A DNA stretch of 64,000 nucleotides from positions 7,405,001-7,469,000 of the forward strand of contig NC_016109.1 of assembly GCF_000269985.1 (NCBI RefSeq), given 5' to 3'. Source of the stretch: Kitasatospora setae KM-6054. GTDB taxonomy: Bacteria > Actinomycetota > Actinomycetes > Streptomycetales > Streptomycetaceae. This document shows, in pieces, positions 7,932 to 16,463 of this stretch; within the stretch, counting starts at the first letter, position 1; every line of letters begins with the position of its first letter. The notes beneath the pieces are model-generated. The model ran no database searches. It saw only the letters and a list, made by a program, of their open reading frames with translations, and was not told the DNA's origin. Position numbers and translations under genes: made by a program.

Positions 7932-9233
7932 GTGACCAGCACCGCCACCCCGGGGACCGCCCCGGCCGCCGTCGCCCCGGACGCGCAGCGGCACGTCCTG
8001 CGGGTGCTGGTCGTCTCGCAGGTCCTCAGCGGCGCGGGTCTCGCCGCCGGCATCACCGTCGGCGCGCTGCTCGCCCAGGAGATGCTCGGCAGTACCGGCC
8101 TCGCCGGGCTGCCCAGCGCCCTGTTCACCGCGGGCAGCGCCTGCGCCGCGATCGCGGTCAGCCGGATATCCGCCGCCTGCGGCCGTCGTCCCGGTCTCGC
8201 CGCGGGGTACGCGACCGGAGCGGTCGGCAGCGTCGGCGTGATCGCCGCCGCGGCCCTGCACAGCCCGGTCCTGCTGTTCGCCGCGCTCTTCGTCTACGGC
8301 GCCGGCACCGCCACCAACCTGCAGGCCCGCTACGCCGGAGCCGATCTCGCCGCGCCCGGTCACCGGGCCCGCGCGGTCTCCACCGTCCTGGTCGCCACCA
8401 CTCTCGGCGGCGTCCTCGGCCCCAACCTGGCCGCGCCCACCGGGGCTCTCGCCCACGCGCTCGGCCTGCCCCGGCTGGCCGGACCGTTCCTGCTGGCCGG
8501 CGTCGCCTACGCGGCCGCCGCGCTCGTCCTCGCCACCCGGCTGCGCCCCGACCCGCTGCTGCTCGCCCGCACGCTGGCCGCCGCCGCCCCCGACCCGGCC
8601 GGCGCCGCCGACCTCCCGACCGGTCCGGCGGCCGCTGCCCGGGTCCGGCAGCGCGTCCTGCTCGGCGCCCAGGTCATGGTGGTCACGCAGGTGGTGATGG
8701 TCGCGGTGATGACGATGACGCCCGTCCACATGCACGACCACGGCCACGGCACCGCCGCGTCCGGCCTGGTCATCGCCCTGCACGTGGCCGCGATGTACCT
8801 GCCCTCCCCGCTCACCGGGCGGCTGGTCGACCGGCACGGCCCGCTCGCCGTCGGCGCCGCCGCCGGGCTCACCCTGCTGGCCGCGGGCGCGCTGGCGGCG
8901 CTCGCCCCCGCCGACTCGGTCGCGCTGCTCGCCGTCGCCCTGGTCCTGCTCGGAGCCGGCTGGAACTTCGGCCTGGTCTCCGGCACCGCGCTCCTCACCG
9001 AGGCCGTCCCGCTCGCCACCCGGGCCCGCACCCAGGGCGCCGTCGACGTCGCCATCGCCATCGCCGGCGCCACCGGCGGCCTCGCCTCCGGCGCCGTCGC
9101 CGGCCTGGCCGGCTACCCCGCCCTGGCCCTCGGCGGCGGCGTCCTGGCGCTCGTCCTCCTCCCCGTCCTCGCCACCGCCGCGACCCGCACCGGTACCCGT
9201 TCCCGTCAGCCGGGCCGGGTCACCCGGCCGTGA
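7932..9233 (+). CDS. MFS transporter (drug/metabolite exporter type)
   Basis: About 433 residues with 12 predicted membrane helices in two six-helix halves and a hydrophilic loop near the middle (about 215-235). The cytoplasmic loop after TM2 has Arg-rich character (ACGRRPG), as in the MFS motif A region. A His-rich loop (HMHDHGHG) lies between TM7 and TM8. The GTG at 7932 has a strong GGAGGAGAG upstream at 7920-7927. Upstream in-frame ATGs at 7878 would place the coding region over the inverted repeat and are less likely. Its stop region overlaps the 3' end of the convergent DUF4132 gene by 14 bp. Substrate unknown; the His-rich loop could reflect metal binding, which is speculative. Confidence 0.85.
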   Translation: MTSTATPGTAPAAVAPDAQRHVLRVLVVSQVLSGAGLAAGITVGALLAQEMLGSTGLAGLPSALFTAGSACAAIAVSRISAACGRRPGLAAGYATGAVGSVGVIAAAALHSPVLLFAALFVYGAGTATNLQARYAGADLAAPGHRARAVSTVLVATTLGGVLGPNLAAPTGALAHALGLPRLAGPFLLAGVAYAAAALVLATRLRPDPLLLARTLAAAAPDPAGAADLPTGPAAAARVRQRVLLGAQVMVVTQVVMVAVMTMTPVHMHDHGHGTAASGLVIALHVAAMYLPSPLTGRLVDRHGPLAVGAAAGLTLLAAGALAALAPADSVALLAVALVLLGAGWNFGLVSGTALLTEAVPLATRARTQGAVDVAIAIAGATGGLASGAVAGLAGYPALALGGGVLALVLLPVLATAATRTGTRSRQPGRVTRP

Positions 9234-12200
9234 CCTCCTCCAGTTCGGCGAGGAGTTCGGAGGCGGCGACCGGGTCCAGCGCGCCGTAGCGCAGCGGGTA
9301 GTCGACGCGGGGGTGGTGGTCGCCGGGGGAGGAGTCCAGCCAGATCGTCTCGAAGGTCTGGTCGGGGAACTCGTCGAGCAGGCCGACCGCGATGCCCTCG
9401 TCGAGTTGGATGACCAGGTGGCAGCCGTCGGCGAGGCGCTTGGAGAACCAGCGTTCCACTCCGGCGTCCTGGGGTGCGCCGCGTTCCCAGCCGCGCTTGG
9501 TCAGGCCGAGCAGGCGGCCGACCGGGACGGTGCGGCCCTCGAAGCGGTGCAGCCGGTTGGCGGCGGCTTCTTCGGGGGTCAGGTGGTGGACGGGGCGGCC
9601 GAGTTGCGGGAAGGGCTGGAGGATCTCGTAGTCGGCGAACAGCTCCGACCAGGCCGCCACCGCCGCCTCGCCCAGCAGCAGCGGGTGCGCCAGCCGGACG
9701 ACCGCGTCGGCGGGCAGCGTGCAGGGCGTGTCGTCCGCGTCGGCGAGGGAGCGGTCCTCGGCGATCCGGAACGGGCCGCCGCCCTCGGCCTGCCAGACCA
9801 GCCGCCGGGCCAGGTGCCAGACCAGCGGGTGCTCGACGAACAGCGCGGTGAACTCCTCGGCGCTCCAGGTCCGTTGGGTGACCATCGCGGCCTCCAGGCG
9901 GCGGAGCAGGTCGGCCGCGGTGGTGCGGACGTCCTTCTTCAGCGCGGCGAAGCGCTTGCGCTCGGCGGGGGCGAGCACCTGGTCGTCGCGGGTGCCGACG
10001 GCGGGCAGGTCCTTGCGGCGCTTGCCGTCCGGGTCGAGGACGTAGGGGCGGAGCTGCTCGTCGAAGCCGACGGTGAAGGTCCGCGTCCCGTAGTCGATGG
10101 CGGTGGTGCCGGCCGGGTCGAGGCCGAAGTCGGGGACGAGGCGGTCGGCGAGCTGCTCGGCGGTCAGGCCGAGGCCCTCGGCGATCTCGGTGATCCGTTC
10201 CTGGGCGCGGGCCTTCAACGCCTTGAACTTCACCCGCTGGGAGATGCCGTGCAGGTGCAGCAGGGCGAGGTCGGTGCCGATCGCGGCCAGCACGTCCAGC
10301 CCTTCGACGGCCCGCTGGTGGGCGCCCTGCCCGGGCCAGTCCCGGATCACCGGGGTCAGCCGGCGCACCGTCCCGTCGTCGCCCAGGACGCCGAGCGCGT
10401 GCAGCGCCCAGCTCTCCTTCGCCGGCGCCCCGGCCTGCCGCCACTGCTCGAACAGGGCCCAGCCGAACTCGGCCGCCGACTCCGCCCCGCACACCTCGAC
10501 CGCCACCGCGAGCCCCGGGTAGGGGGCGCCGGGCCTCGACAGCGCCAGCATCGTCAGCACGTGCCCCGCCGCCGCCTCCGGCAGCGCCGTGCCGGAGCCG
10601 TCCCGCAGCAGCAGCTGCGGCAGCACGCCGGGACGCGCCCAGACGGGCAGGACCGGCATCCGGGCCGGCAGCGCGGTCTCCAGCGGATCGGCGGCCAGCA
10701 CCTCGGCGACGGCCTCCGCCGCCGCTTCGCCGTACCGGGCGGCCACGGCGGCCAGCAGCGCCTCCGTGCCCTCTGTGCCCGCCGTGCCCGCCGTGCCCGC
10801 CGTGCCCGCCGTGCCCGCCGTGCCCGCCGCACCCGCCGTGCCCGCCGCACCCGCCGTGCCCTCCGCGCCCGCCGTGCCCGTCTTGGCCGCGACCAGCCGC
10901 AGGGCGTTCTCGGCGGCGTCCCGTCCCCGTCCGGCCGGGCCCACCGCGTCCGGGACGAGCAGCAGCGCGCCCGCCACCCCGTGCCGGGCGAACCACGAAC
11001 GGGCCGTCGCGTGCACCGACTTGAGCCGCAGCAGGCCGTCCGCCAGCAGCCGGGCCGCGCCCGCGTCCAGGAACGGCAGCAGCAGCGAGGAGAGGACGCC
11101 CGGCTTGGAGCGGGCGGCGTGCAGCGCCATCGGCAGCGCGGCCCGGCCGTACTTGGCGACCACCGACGGCAGGTACTCCGAGCCGCCCCACAGGTCGTCC
11201 GGCCGCCAGTCGGCCAGGGCCGGGGCCAGCGCCTCGACCGGGCCCTGGGCCAGCAGCCGGGTCGAGTACCAGAGGCCGGAGGCCCCGGTCAGCAGCCGCG
11301 CCGCCTCGGCGGCCCAGTCGGTGTCCGCCGGGTACCGGTACCCGGAGAAGTCGGCCTGGGTCCAGCGCTCCCGCTCACCGGCCCGCCAGACCAGTTCCGT
11401 CTCCGGCCCGTCCCCCTCCGGCCCGTTCGGCGGCAGGCCCTCCACCACCCGCGGCGCCCGGCGGGTCCGCGGCCGGGTCCACGGCGGCGCGACCAGCAGC
11501 GGCGGCAGCGCCCCGGGCCCGGCCTCGGGCGCCTGCGGGCGGACGGGGGCCAGCTCGGCGAGCAGCGCGGCCGCCGCCGGGCCGAGCAGCGGCAGCACCG
11601 ACGGCAGGGCCCGCGGCAGCAGTTCCCGGTGCGCCGAGAGGTGCACGACGAGCAACTGCCGGGCCGCCGCCGCGGCCTGGCGGTTCGGACCGTCCTGGCC
11701 GTCCGGACCGTCCGGTACCGCCGCCTCGGCCAGCAGCCGCAGGGCCCGGACCGGGTACCGCCGGGCCGCCTCCAGCAGTGCCGGGCGGACGTGCTTGTCG
11801 TCCTGCCGGGCCAGCAGCGCCCGGAACGCCTCGTCGGTCGGGAAGTGCGTCAGCGCGGCGGCGAGGCCCTTCACCCCGTCCGTCCCGCGCGCCATCGCCA
11901 GCCAGTCGCCGACCAGCGGGGCGGCGGCCGTGCCGACGCCGTCGACGGCGGTCGCGATCAGCTGCACCGGCACCTTGCGCCAGAGCCCGAGGAAGACGTC
12001 GAGGAACGGCTCCACCTGCGCCGGGTCGTCCAGCGAGTGCAGCAGCAGCAGGGCCAGCTGCGCCTCGTCGTCGGGCCGGCCGGTCAGGTCCGCCAGGCAC
12101 TCGTCCAGCCAGCCGGGCACGCCCGGGGCGAGGTACGAGGCGAGCGCCCGGCGCCGGGGCGTGTCCCGGTGCGCGGCGAGGACGGCGAGGGCCTCCCGGT

Positions 12201-13032
12201 ACTCCGCCTCCGGCGCGGCGGCGAGCAGGGTGCGCAGCCGGCCCTCGGCCGGGAGCGCCTGCTGCCCGTAGCGGCTCGGGAAGACGGTCCGGGGGCGCAG
12301 CGCGAGGTCCGAGACCTCGCGCCCGGACTGCTGGTAGTGGACCTCCACGGCGTCCCTCTCCAGCAGCGCCCGCACCGCGAACGGCAGCCCGTGCCGGGCC
12401 GTCCAGGCGTCGACGAACAGCGCGTGCTCCGCGTCGTCGGCCTGCCAGGCGGCCGGCAGCATGGCCGCCACCGCCGCGGCACCCGCCGCGTCCGGCGCCC
12501 CGGCCAGGTAGGCGCGGGCGGCCCGCACCAGCTCCGGATCGGAGGCCGGGGCGTCCAGCACCTGCGGCACCCACCCCGGCCGGCCGGCGATCCGCCGCTG
12601 CTCCCGCTCCAGGGCCTCCGCCCCCGGCCGCACCACCTCCGGCACCCGGCCCCCGCGCCGGGGCAGCACCGCCCTCCGCCAGGCGGCGGGCAGCACGAAC
12701 AGCTCCTCGTCCGGCAGCTCGCCCGCCGCGACGTCCGGGTCCGTGACAGCCGCGTCCGCAGCAGCCGTCCCCTCGCTGCCGGCCGCTCCGGCTACTCCGG
12801 TCGCTCCGGCCACTCCGGTCGCTACGGCCGCGACCTCGGTGTAGCCCTTGCGCTCCTTCTCCGCGACCTGCTTGGCGAAGTGCGCCGCCGCCGCGTCCGC
12901 CGAGGGCAGTTCCTTCAGCTGCTCGCGCCCCTCGGTGCCGATCCGCCCGTAGCGCACCCGCACCGCGGCGGCTTCGACGGCCGCCTCCCAGAACTTCGCT
13001 GAACCGTCCCCGACGAGCTCCCAGCGCCGCAC
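9220..13032 (-). CDS. Giant WGR-domain / DUF4132 protein
   Basis: 1270 residues. A WGR domain occupies residues 1-70 (WELVGDGSAKFWE... VRYGRIGTEGREQLKE), a fold otherwise known from PARPs and MolR-like proteins and linked to nucleic acid binding. A long Ala/Leu-rich helical region with HEAT/ARM-like periodicity follows (about 130-900). The C-terminal third is DUF4132 (core around DFGLDPAGTTAIDYGTRTF... and a Trp-rich end). The family is associated with MolR-type regulators, but its biochemical role is not established. A 9-bp tandem repeat (10775-10882) gives a TAG/AAG-rich linker near residue 730. It appears to be transcribed alone. Confidence 0.85.
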   Translation of the reverse strand: MRRWELVGDGSAKFWEAAVEAAAVRVRYGRIGTEGREQLKELPSADAAAAHFAKQVAEKERKGYTEVAAVATGVAGATGVAGAAGSEGTAAADAAVTDPDVAAGELPDEELFVLPAAWRRAVLPRRGGRVPEVVRPGAEALEREQRRIAGRPGWVPQVLDAPASDPELVRAARAYLAGAPDAAGAAAVAAMLPAAWQADDAEHALFVDAWTARHGLPFAVRALLERDAVEVHYQQSGREVSDLALRPRTVFPSRYGQQALPAEGRLRTLLAAAPEAEYREALAVLAAHRDTPRRRALASYLAPGVPGWLDECLADLTGRPDDEAQLALLLLHSLDDPAQVEPFLDVFLGLWRKVPVQLIATAVDGVGTAAAPLVGDWLAMARGTDGVKGLAAALTHFPTDEAFRALLARQDDKHVRPALLEAARRYPVRALRLLAEAAVPDGPDGQDGPNRQAAAAARQLLVVHLSAHRELLPRALPSVLPLLGPAAAALLAELAPVRPQAPEAGPGALPPLLVAPPWTRPRTRRAPRVVEGLPPNGPEGDGPETELVWRAGERERWTQADFSGYRYPADTDWAAEAARLLTGASGLWYSTRLLAQGPVEALAPALADWRPDDLWGGSEYLPSVVAKYGRAALPMALHAARSKPGVLSSLLLPFLDAGAARLLADGLLRLKSVHATARSWFARHGVAGALLLVPDAVGPAGRGRDAAENALRLVAAKTGTAGAEGTAGAAGTAGAAGTAGTAGTAGTAGTAGTEGTEALLAAVAARYGEAAAEAVAEVLAADPLETALPARMPVLPVWARPGVLPQLLLRDGSGTALPEAAAGHVLTMLALSRPGAPYPGLAVAVEVCGAESAAEFGWALFEQWRQAGAPAKESWALHALGVLGDDGTVRRLTPVIRDWPGQGAHQRAVEGLDVLAAIGTDLALLHLHGISQRVKFKALKARAQERITEIAEGLGLTAEQLADRLVPDFGLDPAGTTAIDYGTRTFTVGFDEQLRPYVLDPDGKRRKDLPAVGTRDDQVLAPAERKRFAALKKDVRTTAADLLRRLEAAMVTQRTWSAEEFTALFVEHPLVWHLARRLVWQAEGGGPFRIAEDRSLADADDTPCTLPADAVVRLAHPLLLGEAAVAAWSELFADYEILQPFPQLGRPVHHLTPEEAAANRLHRFEGRTVPVGRLLGLTKRGWERGAPQDAGVERWFSKRLADGCHLVIQLDEGIAVGLLDEFPDQTFETIWLDSSPGDHHPRVDYPLRYGALDPVAASELLAELEEVTAG
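10775..10882 (-). repeat. 9-bp in-frame tandem repeat in the DUF4132 gene
   Basis: Twelve units of a 9-bp repeat, mostly gtgcccgcc on the plus strand with point variants, encoding Gly-Thr-Ala/Gly-Ala-Ala triplets. All indels of whole units keep the frame. Confidence 0.9.
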
Positions 13033-13218
13033 AGCCCACTCCTCCGCGCCCTGACCATCCGATGATCGACACGGGGAACCCTAGCGACGGCCCCCGACAG
13101 CCCGGACACCCCCGGCGTCGCGGTGCACGGGACGGACGGATCCACTCCCTCGGGGCGGGAGCCCGGGACCGTGGCGCGCGAAGGCCAGGGGTCGACCACG
13201 CGCCATGAACGTCCGACG

Positions 13219-14865
13219 TCAACCCCCCGAACGCCGGTCCGCCCCGCCGTCCGACCGGTCGTCCGCCCCGCCGTCCGACCGGTCGTGCTCGGACGGCGGC
13301 TCCCAGTCCGGGTACTCCGGGTACAGCAGCCCCGGACGCGGCGTCCAGCCGATCAGCCCGGCCAGCGCACCGCCCGCCACGGCGAACCCGATCCCGGTCC
13401 AGCAGGCGGCCGTCCAGGAGTGGCCCGCCGTGCCCAGGAACGCCCCGAACAGCGACACGCAGGACGCCGTGACCGACACCGCCATGATCGCCACCGTGTT
13501 CCCGTCCCCCGGCGACGCGTACGGCGAACGCTGCCACAGCAGGGCCAGCAGCGGCATCAGCAGCGCCGACGCCAGCCAGAACAGCCACGGCCCGCCGTCC
13601 CGGCCGAGGAACACCGACGCCCCCACCAGCCAGCCGAACGGTGCCGCCTGACGCAGCGCCAGCATCCACCGCAGGCCGTCCGGATCGCCGGGCTGCGGAC
13701 CCGCGCGCAGCCGGCGCGCGTTCAGCCCGGTGAAGGCCACCGCCAGCCCGATGACGAAGGACGCCAGGGCACAGGAGAGCAGCAGCCCGATCCCGCTCTC
13801 CAGCCCCTTCGGCTCCTGCCGGGGCGGCAGCGGGACCTGGCTCCACCGGCCATCCTGGGAACGGACCTGCAGATCCGCCACGGACGGGTAGTGCACGACC
13901 ACCGTGTGCCCGCCGGGCACGGGCGCCAGCACCAGCTCGGCCGGCTTCGGGTACGGGACCAAGGCGGCACCCGTGCTCGCGGTCGGCCCCGTGCCGGTCT
14001 CCGCTGCCGTCGCCGTCGCCGTCGCCGTCGCTGCCGTCGCCGTCTCCCAGGGCAGCGGCGGCAGGCTCTTCTGCGGTCGCGGCACGCCGGGCGGGAGGTA
14101 CTCGTCCTGCCAGTCGGCCCCGCCGTCCCGGCTGATCTCGACGGGCAGCTCGTAGTCGCGCTGCCGGAAGCAGACCTGCGGTTCCTCGGGCAGGCAGCGG
14201 CCCTCGGCGGCGAGCGGTTCCCGCTCGGAAGGGGAGGCGGAGGGGGCGGGCCCGGCACTGCTCCTGGTGTCGAGGTGCCAGGTCAGGCCGCCGTCCTCGG
14301 TGGTCCAGCGGCGGCCGTTGTCCAGTACCGGCCTGCCGTGGTCGTCCCACAGGCGCGGCGCCCGCTCGTACGCCGGCGAGGTCGCGGTCATGGCGGCGAC
14401 CGCGAGCGGGACGGTGGCCAGGGCGAGGGTGCGGCGCCAGGGCCGGGGGCGGGCGCTGCGCCGCCACAGCCACCAGGAGAGGGCGAGCACCGGCAGGGTG
14501 AGCAGGTCGGTGCGGTCGGCGACCGTCCGGCTGGGGAGGCCGGTCAGTAGCGACCAGGCCCGGGAGGTGAGTTCGGCGCCGGCGGTGGACGACTTCGCGG
14601 CGGTGAAGGTCAGCGCGGTCAGGGCGACGGCGAGCAGTGCCGCCCGCCGTCCGCGCAGGCGGGGCAGGGCGGAGAGGGCCAGGGCCAGGACGGGCGGGAC
14701 GACCAGCATCCAGGCCGCGTCACTGATCTTGCCGGTCAGCGCGCCGGGCCAGGCCCGCTTGCCCACCCGGTCGTTGAACGCCAGCACCGCCACGGCCAGC
14801 AGCGTCCCCGGATGCCCCGCCCAACACAGCACCCGACCCCCGCGCGTCCCCCCGTGAATCCTCAT
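13219..14865 (-). CDS. Polytopic membrane protein of unknown function
   Basis: 548 residues. The N-terminal portion has four to five transmembrane helices and a segment FNDRVGKRAWPGALTGKISD that recurs in uncharacterised bacterial membrane proteins. A hydrophilic central domain (about 175-345) carries paired Cys and Trp residues and may lie outside. Four more helices close the C-terminus, ending in a Ser/Asp-rich tail (DRSDGGADD repeats). No catalytic motif is recognised. It is divergent from the ADP-ribosylglycohydrolase gene, with a 22-bp palindrome in the shared upstream region. The start at 14865 has no strong ribosome binding site, so the N-terminus is uncertain by a few residues. Confidence 0.65.
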   Translation of the reverse strand: MRIHGGTRGGRVLCWAGHPGTLLAVAVLAFNDRVGKRAWPGALTGKISDAAWMLVVPPVLALALSALPRLRGRRAALLAVALTALTFTAAKSSTAGAELTSRAWSLLTGLPSRTVADRTDLLTLPVLALSWWLWRRSARPRPWRRTLALATVPLAVAAMTATSPAYERAPRLWDDHGRPVLDNGRRWTTEDGGLTWHLDTRSSAGPAPSASPSEREPLAAEGRCLPEEPQVCFRQRDYELPVEISRDGGADWQDEYLPPGVPRPQKSLPPLPWETATAATATATATAAETGTGPTASTGAALVPYPKPAELVLAPVPGGHTVVVHYPSVADLQVRSQDGRWSQVPLPPRQEPKGLESGIGLLLSCALASFVIGLAVAFTGLNARRLRAGPQPGDPDGLRWMLALRQAAPFGWLVGASVFLGRDGGPWLFWLASALLMPLLALLWQRSPYASPGDGNTVAIMAVSVTASCVSLFGAFLGTAGHSWTAACWTGIGFAVAGGALAGLIGWTPRPGLLYPEYPDWEPPSEHDRSDGGADDRSDGGADRRSGG

Positions 14866-14884
14866 GCTGCCGAGTGTGAAGAAC

Positions 14885-14906
14885 CCGTGTCACGTCACGG
14901 ACACGG
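14885..14906. promoter_or_regulatory. Inverted repeat in divergent promoter region
   Basis: Arms CCGTGTC (14885-14891) and GACACGG (14900-14906), spacer 8 bp, between the divergent membrane protein and ADP-ribosylglycohydrolase genes. A candidate operator; the regulator is unknown. Confidence 0.45.
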
Positions 14907-15056
14907 CCTCGTCTCACTCTCACCGGGTCACCCGGCCGCCCCGACGGACGGCCCGCCCCGATCCGCGCACGACCCGCGCACGACCCTCGCCGCCGGCCCC
15001 GACAGGCCCGGCCGTAGGGTGCCGGGGAACGCGAACGACCGACCACGGGGGAGCAC

Positions 15057-16136
15057 ATGGAGACGCGGCAGCAACCGGACGGCCTGCGGGACCGCCTACC
15101 GGACCGCCTGCGGGGCTGCCTGCTCGGCGGCGCGCTCGGCGACATGCTCGGCAACCCGATCGAGATGCGCTCCATGGTCACCGTCGAGGCCGAACACGGC
15201 CCGGACGGCATCACCGGCCCGGTACCGGACCGGCACGGCGTCCTCGGCCGGATCACCGACGACACCCAGATGACCCTGTTCACCGTCGAGGGCCTGCTGC
15301 ACGCCCGCCACACCGGCCGCCCCGGCCCCGAACTCCTCGCCGCCTACCTGCGCTGGCACGACACCCAGCGCCACGCCACCCCGCCACCCCCCGACGGCCA
15401 CCCCCACCGCACCGGCCGCCTCCGCGAGGAACCCTGGCTGTACGCCCGCCGCGCCCCCGGCCGCGCCTGCGAGTACGGCGTCCTGGCCGGCCACGCCCCC
15501 GACCCCCGCACCCCCGTCACCGGCCGCCCCGGCCCGGTCAACCCGGACGCCAAGGGCTGCGGCGCGGTGATGCGCTCCGCGCCGTTCGGCTTCCCCGGCC
15601 TGCTGCCGGCCGGCGCCGACGACCAGCAGGTCTTCGCGCTCGCCGTGCACGCCGCCACCATCACCCACGGCCACCCCACCGGCTACTACCCGGCCGGCGT
15701 CCTCGCCGTCGTCGTCCGCCACCTGCTGGCCGGCCGCCCGCTCGCCGACGCCACCCGCCACGCCCTCGCCCTGCTCGCCCGCCACCCCCACCACCAGGAG
15801 ACCACCACCGCCCTCGAACGCGCCCTCGCCCTGGCCGCCGAGGGCCCCGCCGACTCGCTCCGGGTCGAGAGCCTCGGCGGCGGCTGGACCGCCGACGAGA
15901 CCCTCGCCATCGCCCTCTACGCCGCCCTCGCCCCCACCCCCGACCGCCCCGACCGCACCCCCCTCCAGACCGCCCTGCTGCTCTCCGTCAACCACTCCGG
16001 CGACAGCGACTCCACCGGCGCCGTCTGCGGCAACCTCCTCGGCGCCCTCCACGGCGCCACCGCCCTCCCCCCCACCTGGCTCGCCGTCCTCGAAGGCCGC
16101 GACACCATCACCGCCCTCGCCGACGCCGCCCTCTGA
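15057..16136 (+). CDS. ADP-ribosylglycohydrolase (DraG/ARH family)
   Basis: 359 residues. It would remove ADP-ribose from modified residues (usually Arg) using two Mg ions. Family motifs are present: GCLLGGALGDMLGNPIE at about 22-38, the metal-binding ITDDTQMTLF at about 65-74, and the second metal site HSGDSDSTGAVCGN at about 305-318. An in-frame RBS (gggggag) precedes the ATG. It stands alone but converges on an operon whose third gene encodes an ADP-ribosyltransferase toxin (19361-21844). DraG-family proteins act as immunity proteins for some ADP-ribosylating toxins (the Tri1 precedent), so a toxin-reversing role here is a reasonable inference, not shown by the sequence. Confidence 0.9.
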   Translation: METRQQPDGLRDRLPDRLRGCLLGGALGDMLGNPIEMRSMVTVEAEHGPDGITGPVPDRHGVLGRITDDTQMTLFTVEGLLHARHTGRPGPELLAAYLRWHDTQRHATPPPPDGHPHRTGRLREEPWLYARRAPGRACEYGVLAGHAPDPRTPVTGRPGPVNPDAKGCGAVMRSAPFGFPGLLPAGADDQQVFALAVHAATITHGHPTGYYPAGVLAVVVRHLLAGRPLADATRHALALLARHPHHQETTTALERALALAAEGPADSLRVESLGGGWTADETLAIALYAALAPTPDRPDRTPLQTALLLSVNHSGDSDSTGAVCGNLLGALHGATALPPTWLAVLEGRDTITALADAAL

Positions 16137-16198
16137 CCCCCTCCGATCCGGCCGACCATCGCGCGGCCGAGGCCGGTCCGGCAGCCGGGTACCGCTCC

Positions 16199-16252
16199 CC
16201 GTTGCCGCCCTGGATCGTCCAACCACCTTGAGGTGGAGGCTGGTTGGACGCC
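16199..16252. repeat. Intergenic hairpin element, copy 1
   Basis: A 54-bp unit with about 85 percent identity to 16397-16450. Outer stem GTCCAACC/GGTTGGAC (16217-16224 with 16242-16249); inner stem ACC/GGT with loop TTGA; an asymmetric GGAGGCT bulge on the 3' side. Confidence 0.75.
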
Positions 16253-16327
16253 TCGGCCCTTGCCGTTCCCGTCGTTGCGGTGGGCGGCTCTGCCTGCCCG
16301 GCGACTGTCCGCTGTTTCCAGGTCGGG

Positions 16328-16358
16328 GCGAACCGCCCTGCGGGCGGGGCGGGTTCGC
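16328..16358. repeat. Intergenic hairpin, central unit
   Basis: Outer stem GCGAACC/GGTTCGC, inner stem GCCC/GGGC around TGC, and a G-rich bulge on the 3' arm. It has the same architecture as the flanking repeat copies but a different sequence. It could serve as a terminator. Confidence 0.7.
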
Positions 16359-16396
16359 TGGTCGCGCGGTGGCGCTGCCGTGTTGGGCGCCGCTCA

Positions 16397-16450
16397 CCGT
16401 TGTCGCCCTGGACCGTCCAACCGCCTTGCGGCGGAGGCCGGTTGCACGCC
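16397..16450. repeat. Intergenic hairpin element, copy 2
   Basis: Second copy of the 54-bp unit. Relative to copy 1, the inner stem changes A-T to G-C with pairing kept (CCACC/GGTGG becomes CCGCC/GGCGG), and the loop changes TTGA to TTGC. Outer stem CAACC/GGTTG (16418-16422 with 16440-16444). Confidence 0.75.
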
Positions 16451-16463
16451 GCCGCCCCTGCCG

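Larger units (their letters stand above)
16137..16463. other. Convergent intergenic region made of hairpin repeats
   Basis: 327 bp between the convergent ADP-ribosylglycohydrolase and P-loop/propeller genes. It is built of a duplicated hairpin element flanking a third, unrelated but similarly shaped hairpin. I see no gene with a ribosome binding site. On the minus strand the two copies would read as NQPPPQGGW-like peptide repeats, but that frame merely runs through from the neighbouring gene's opposite frame. Confidence 0.6.
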
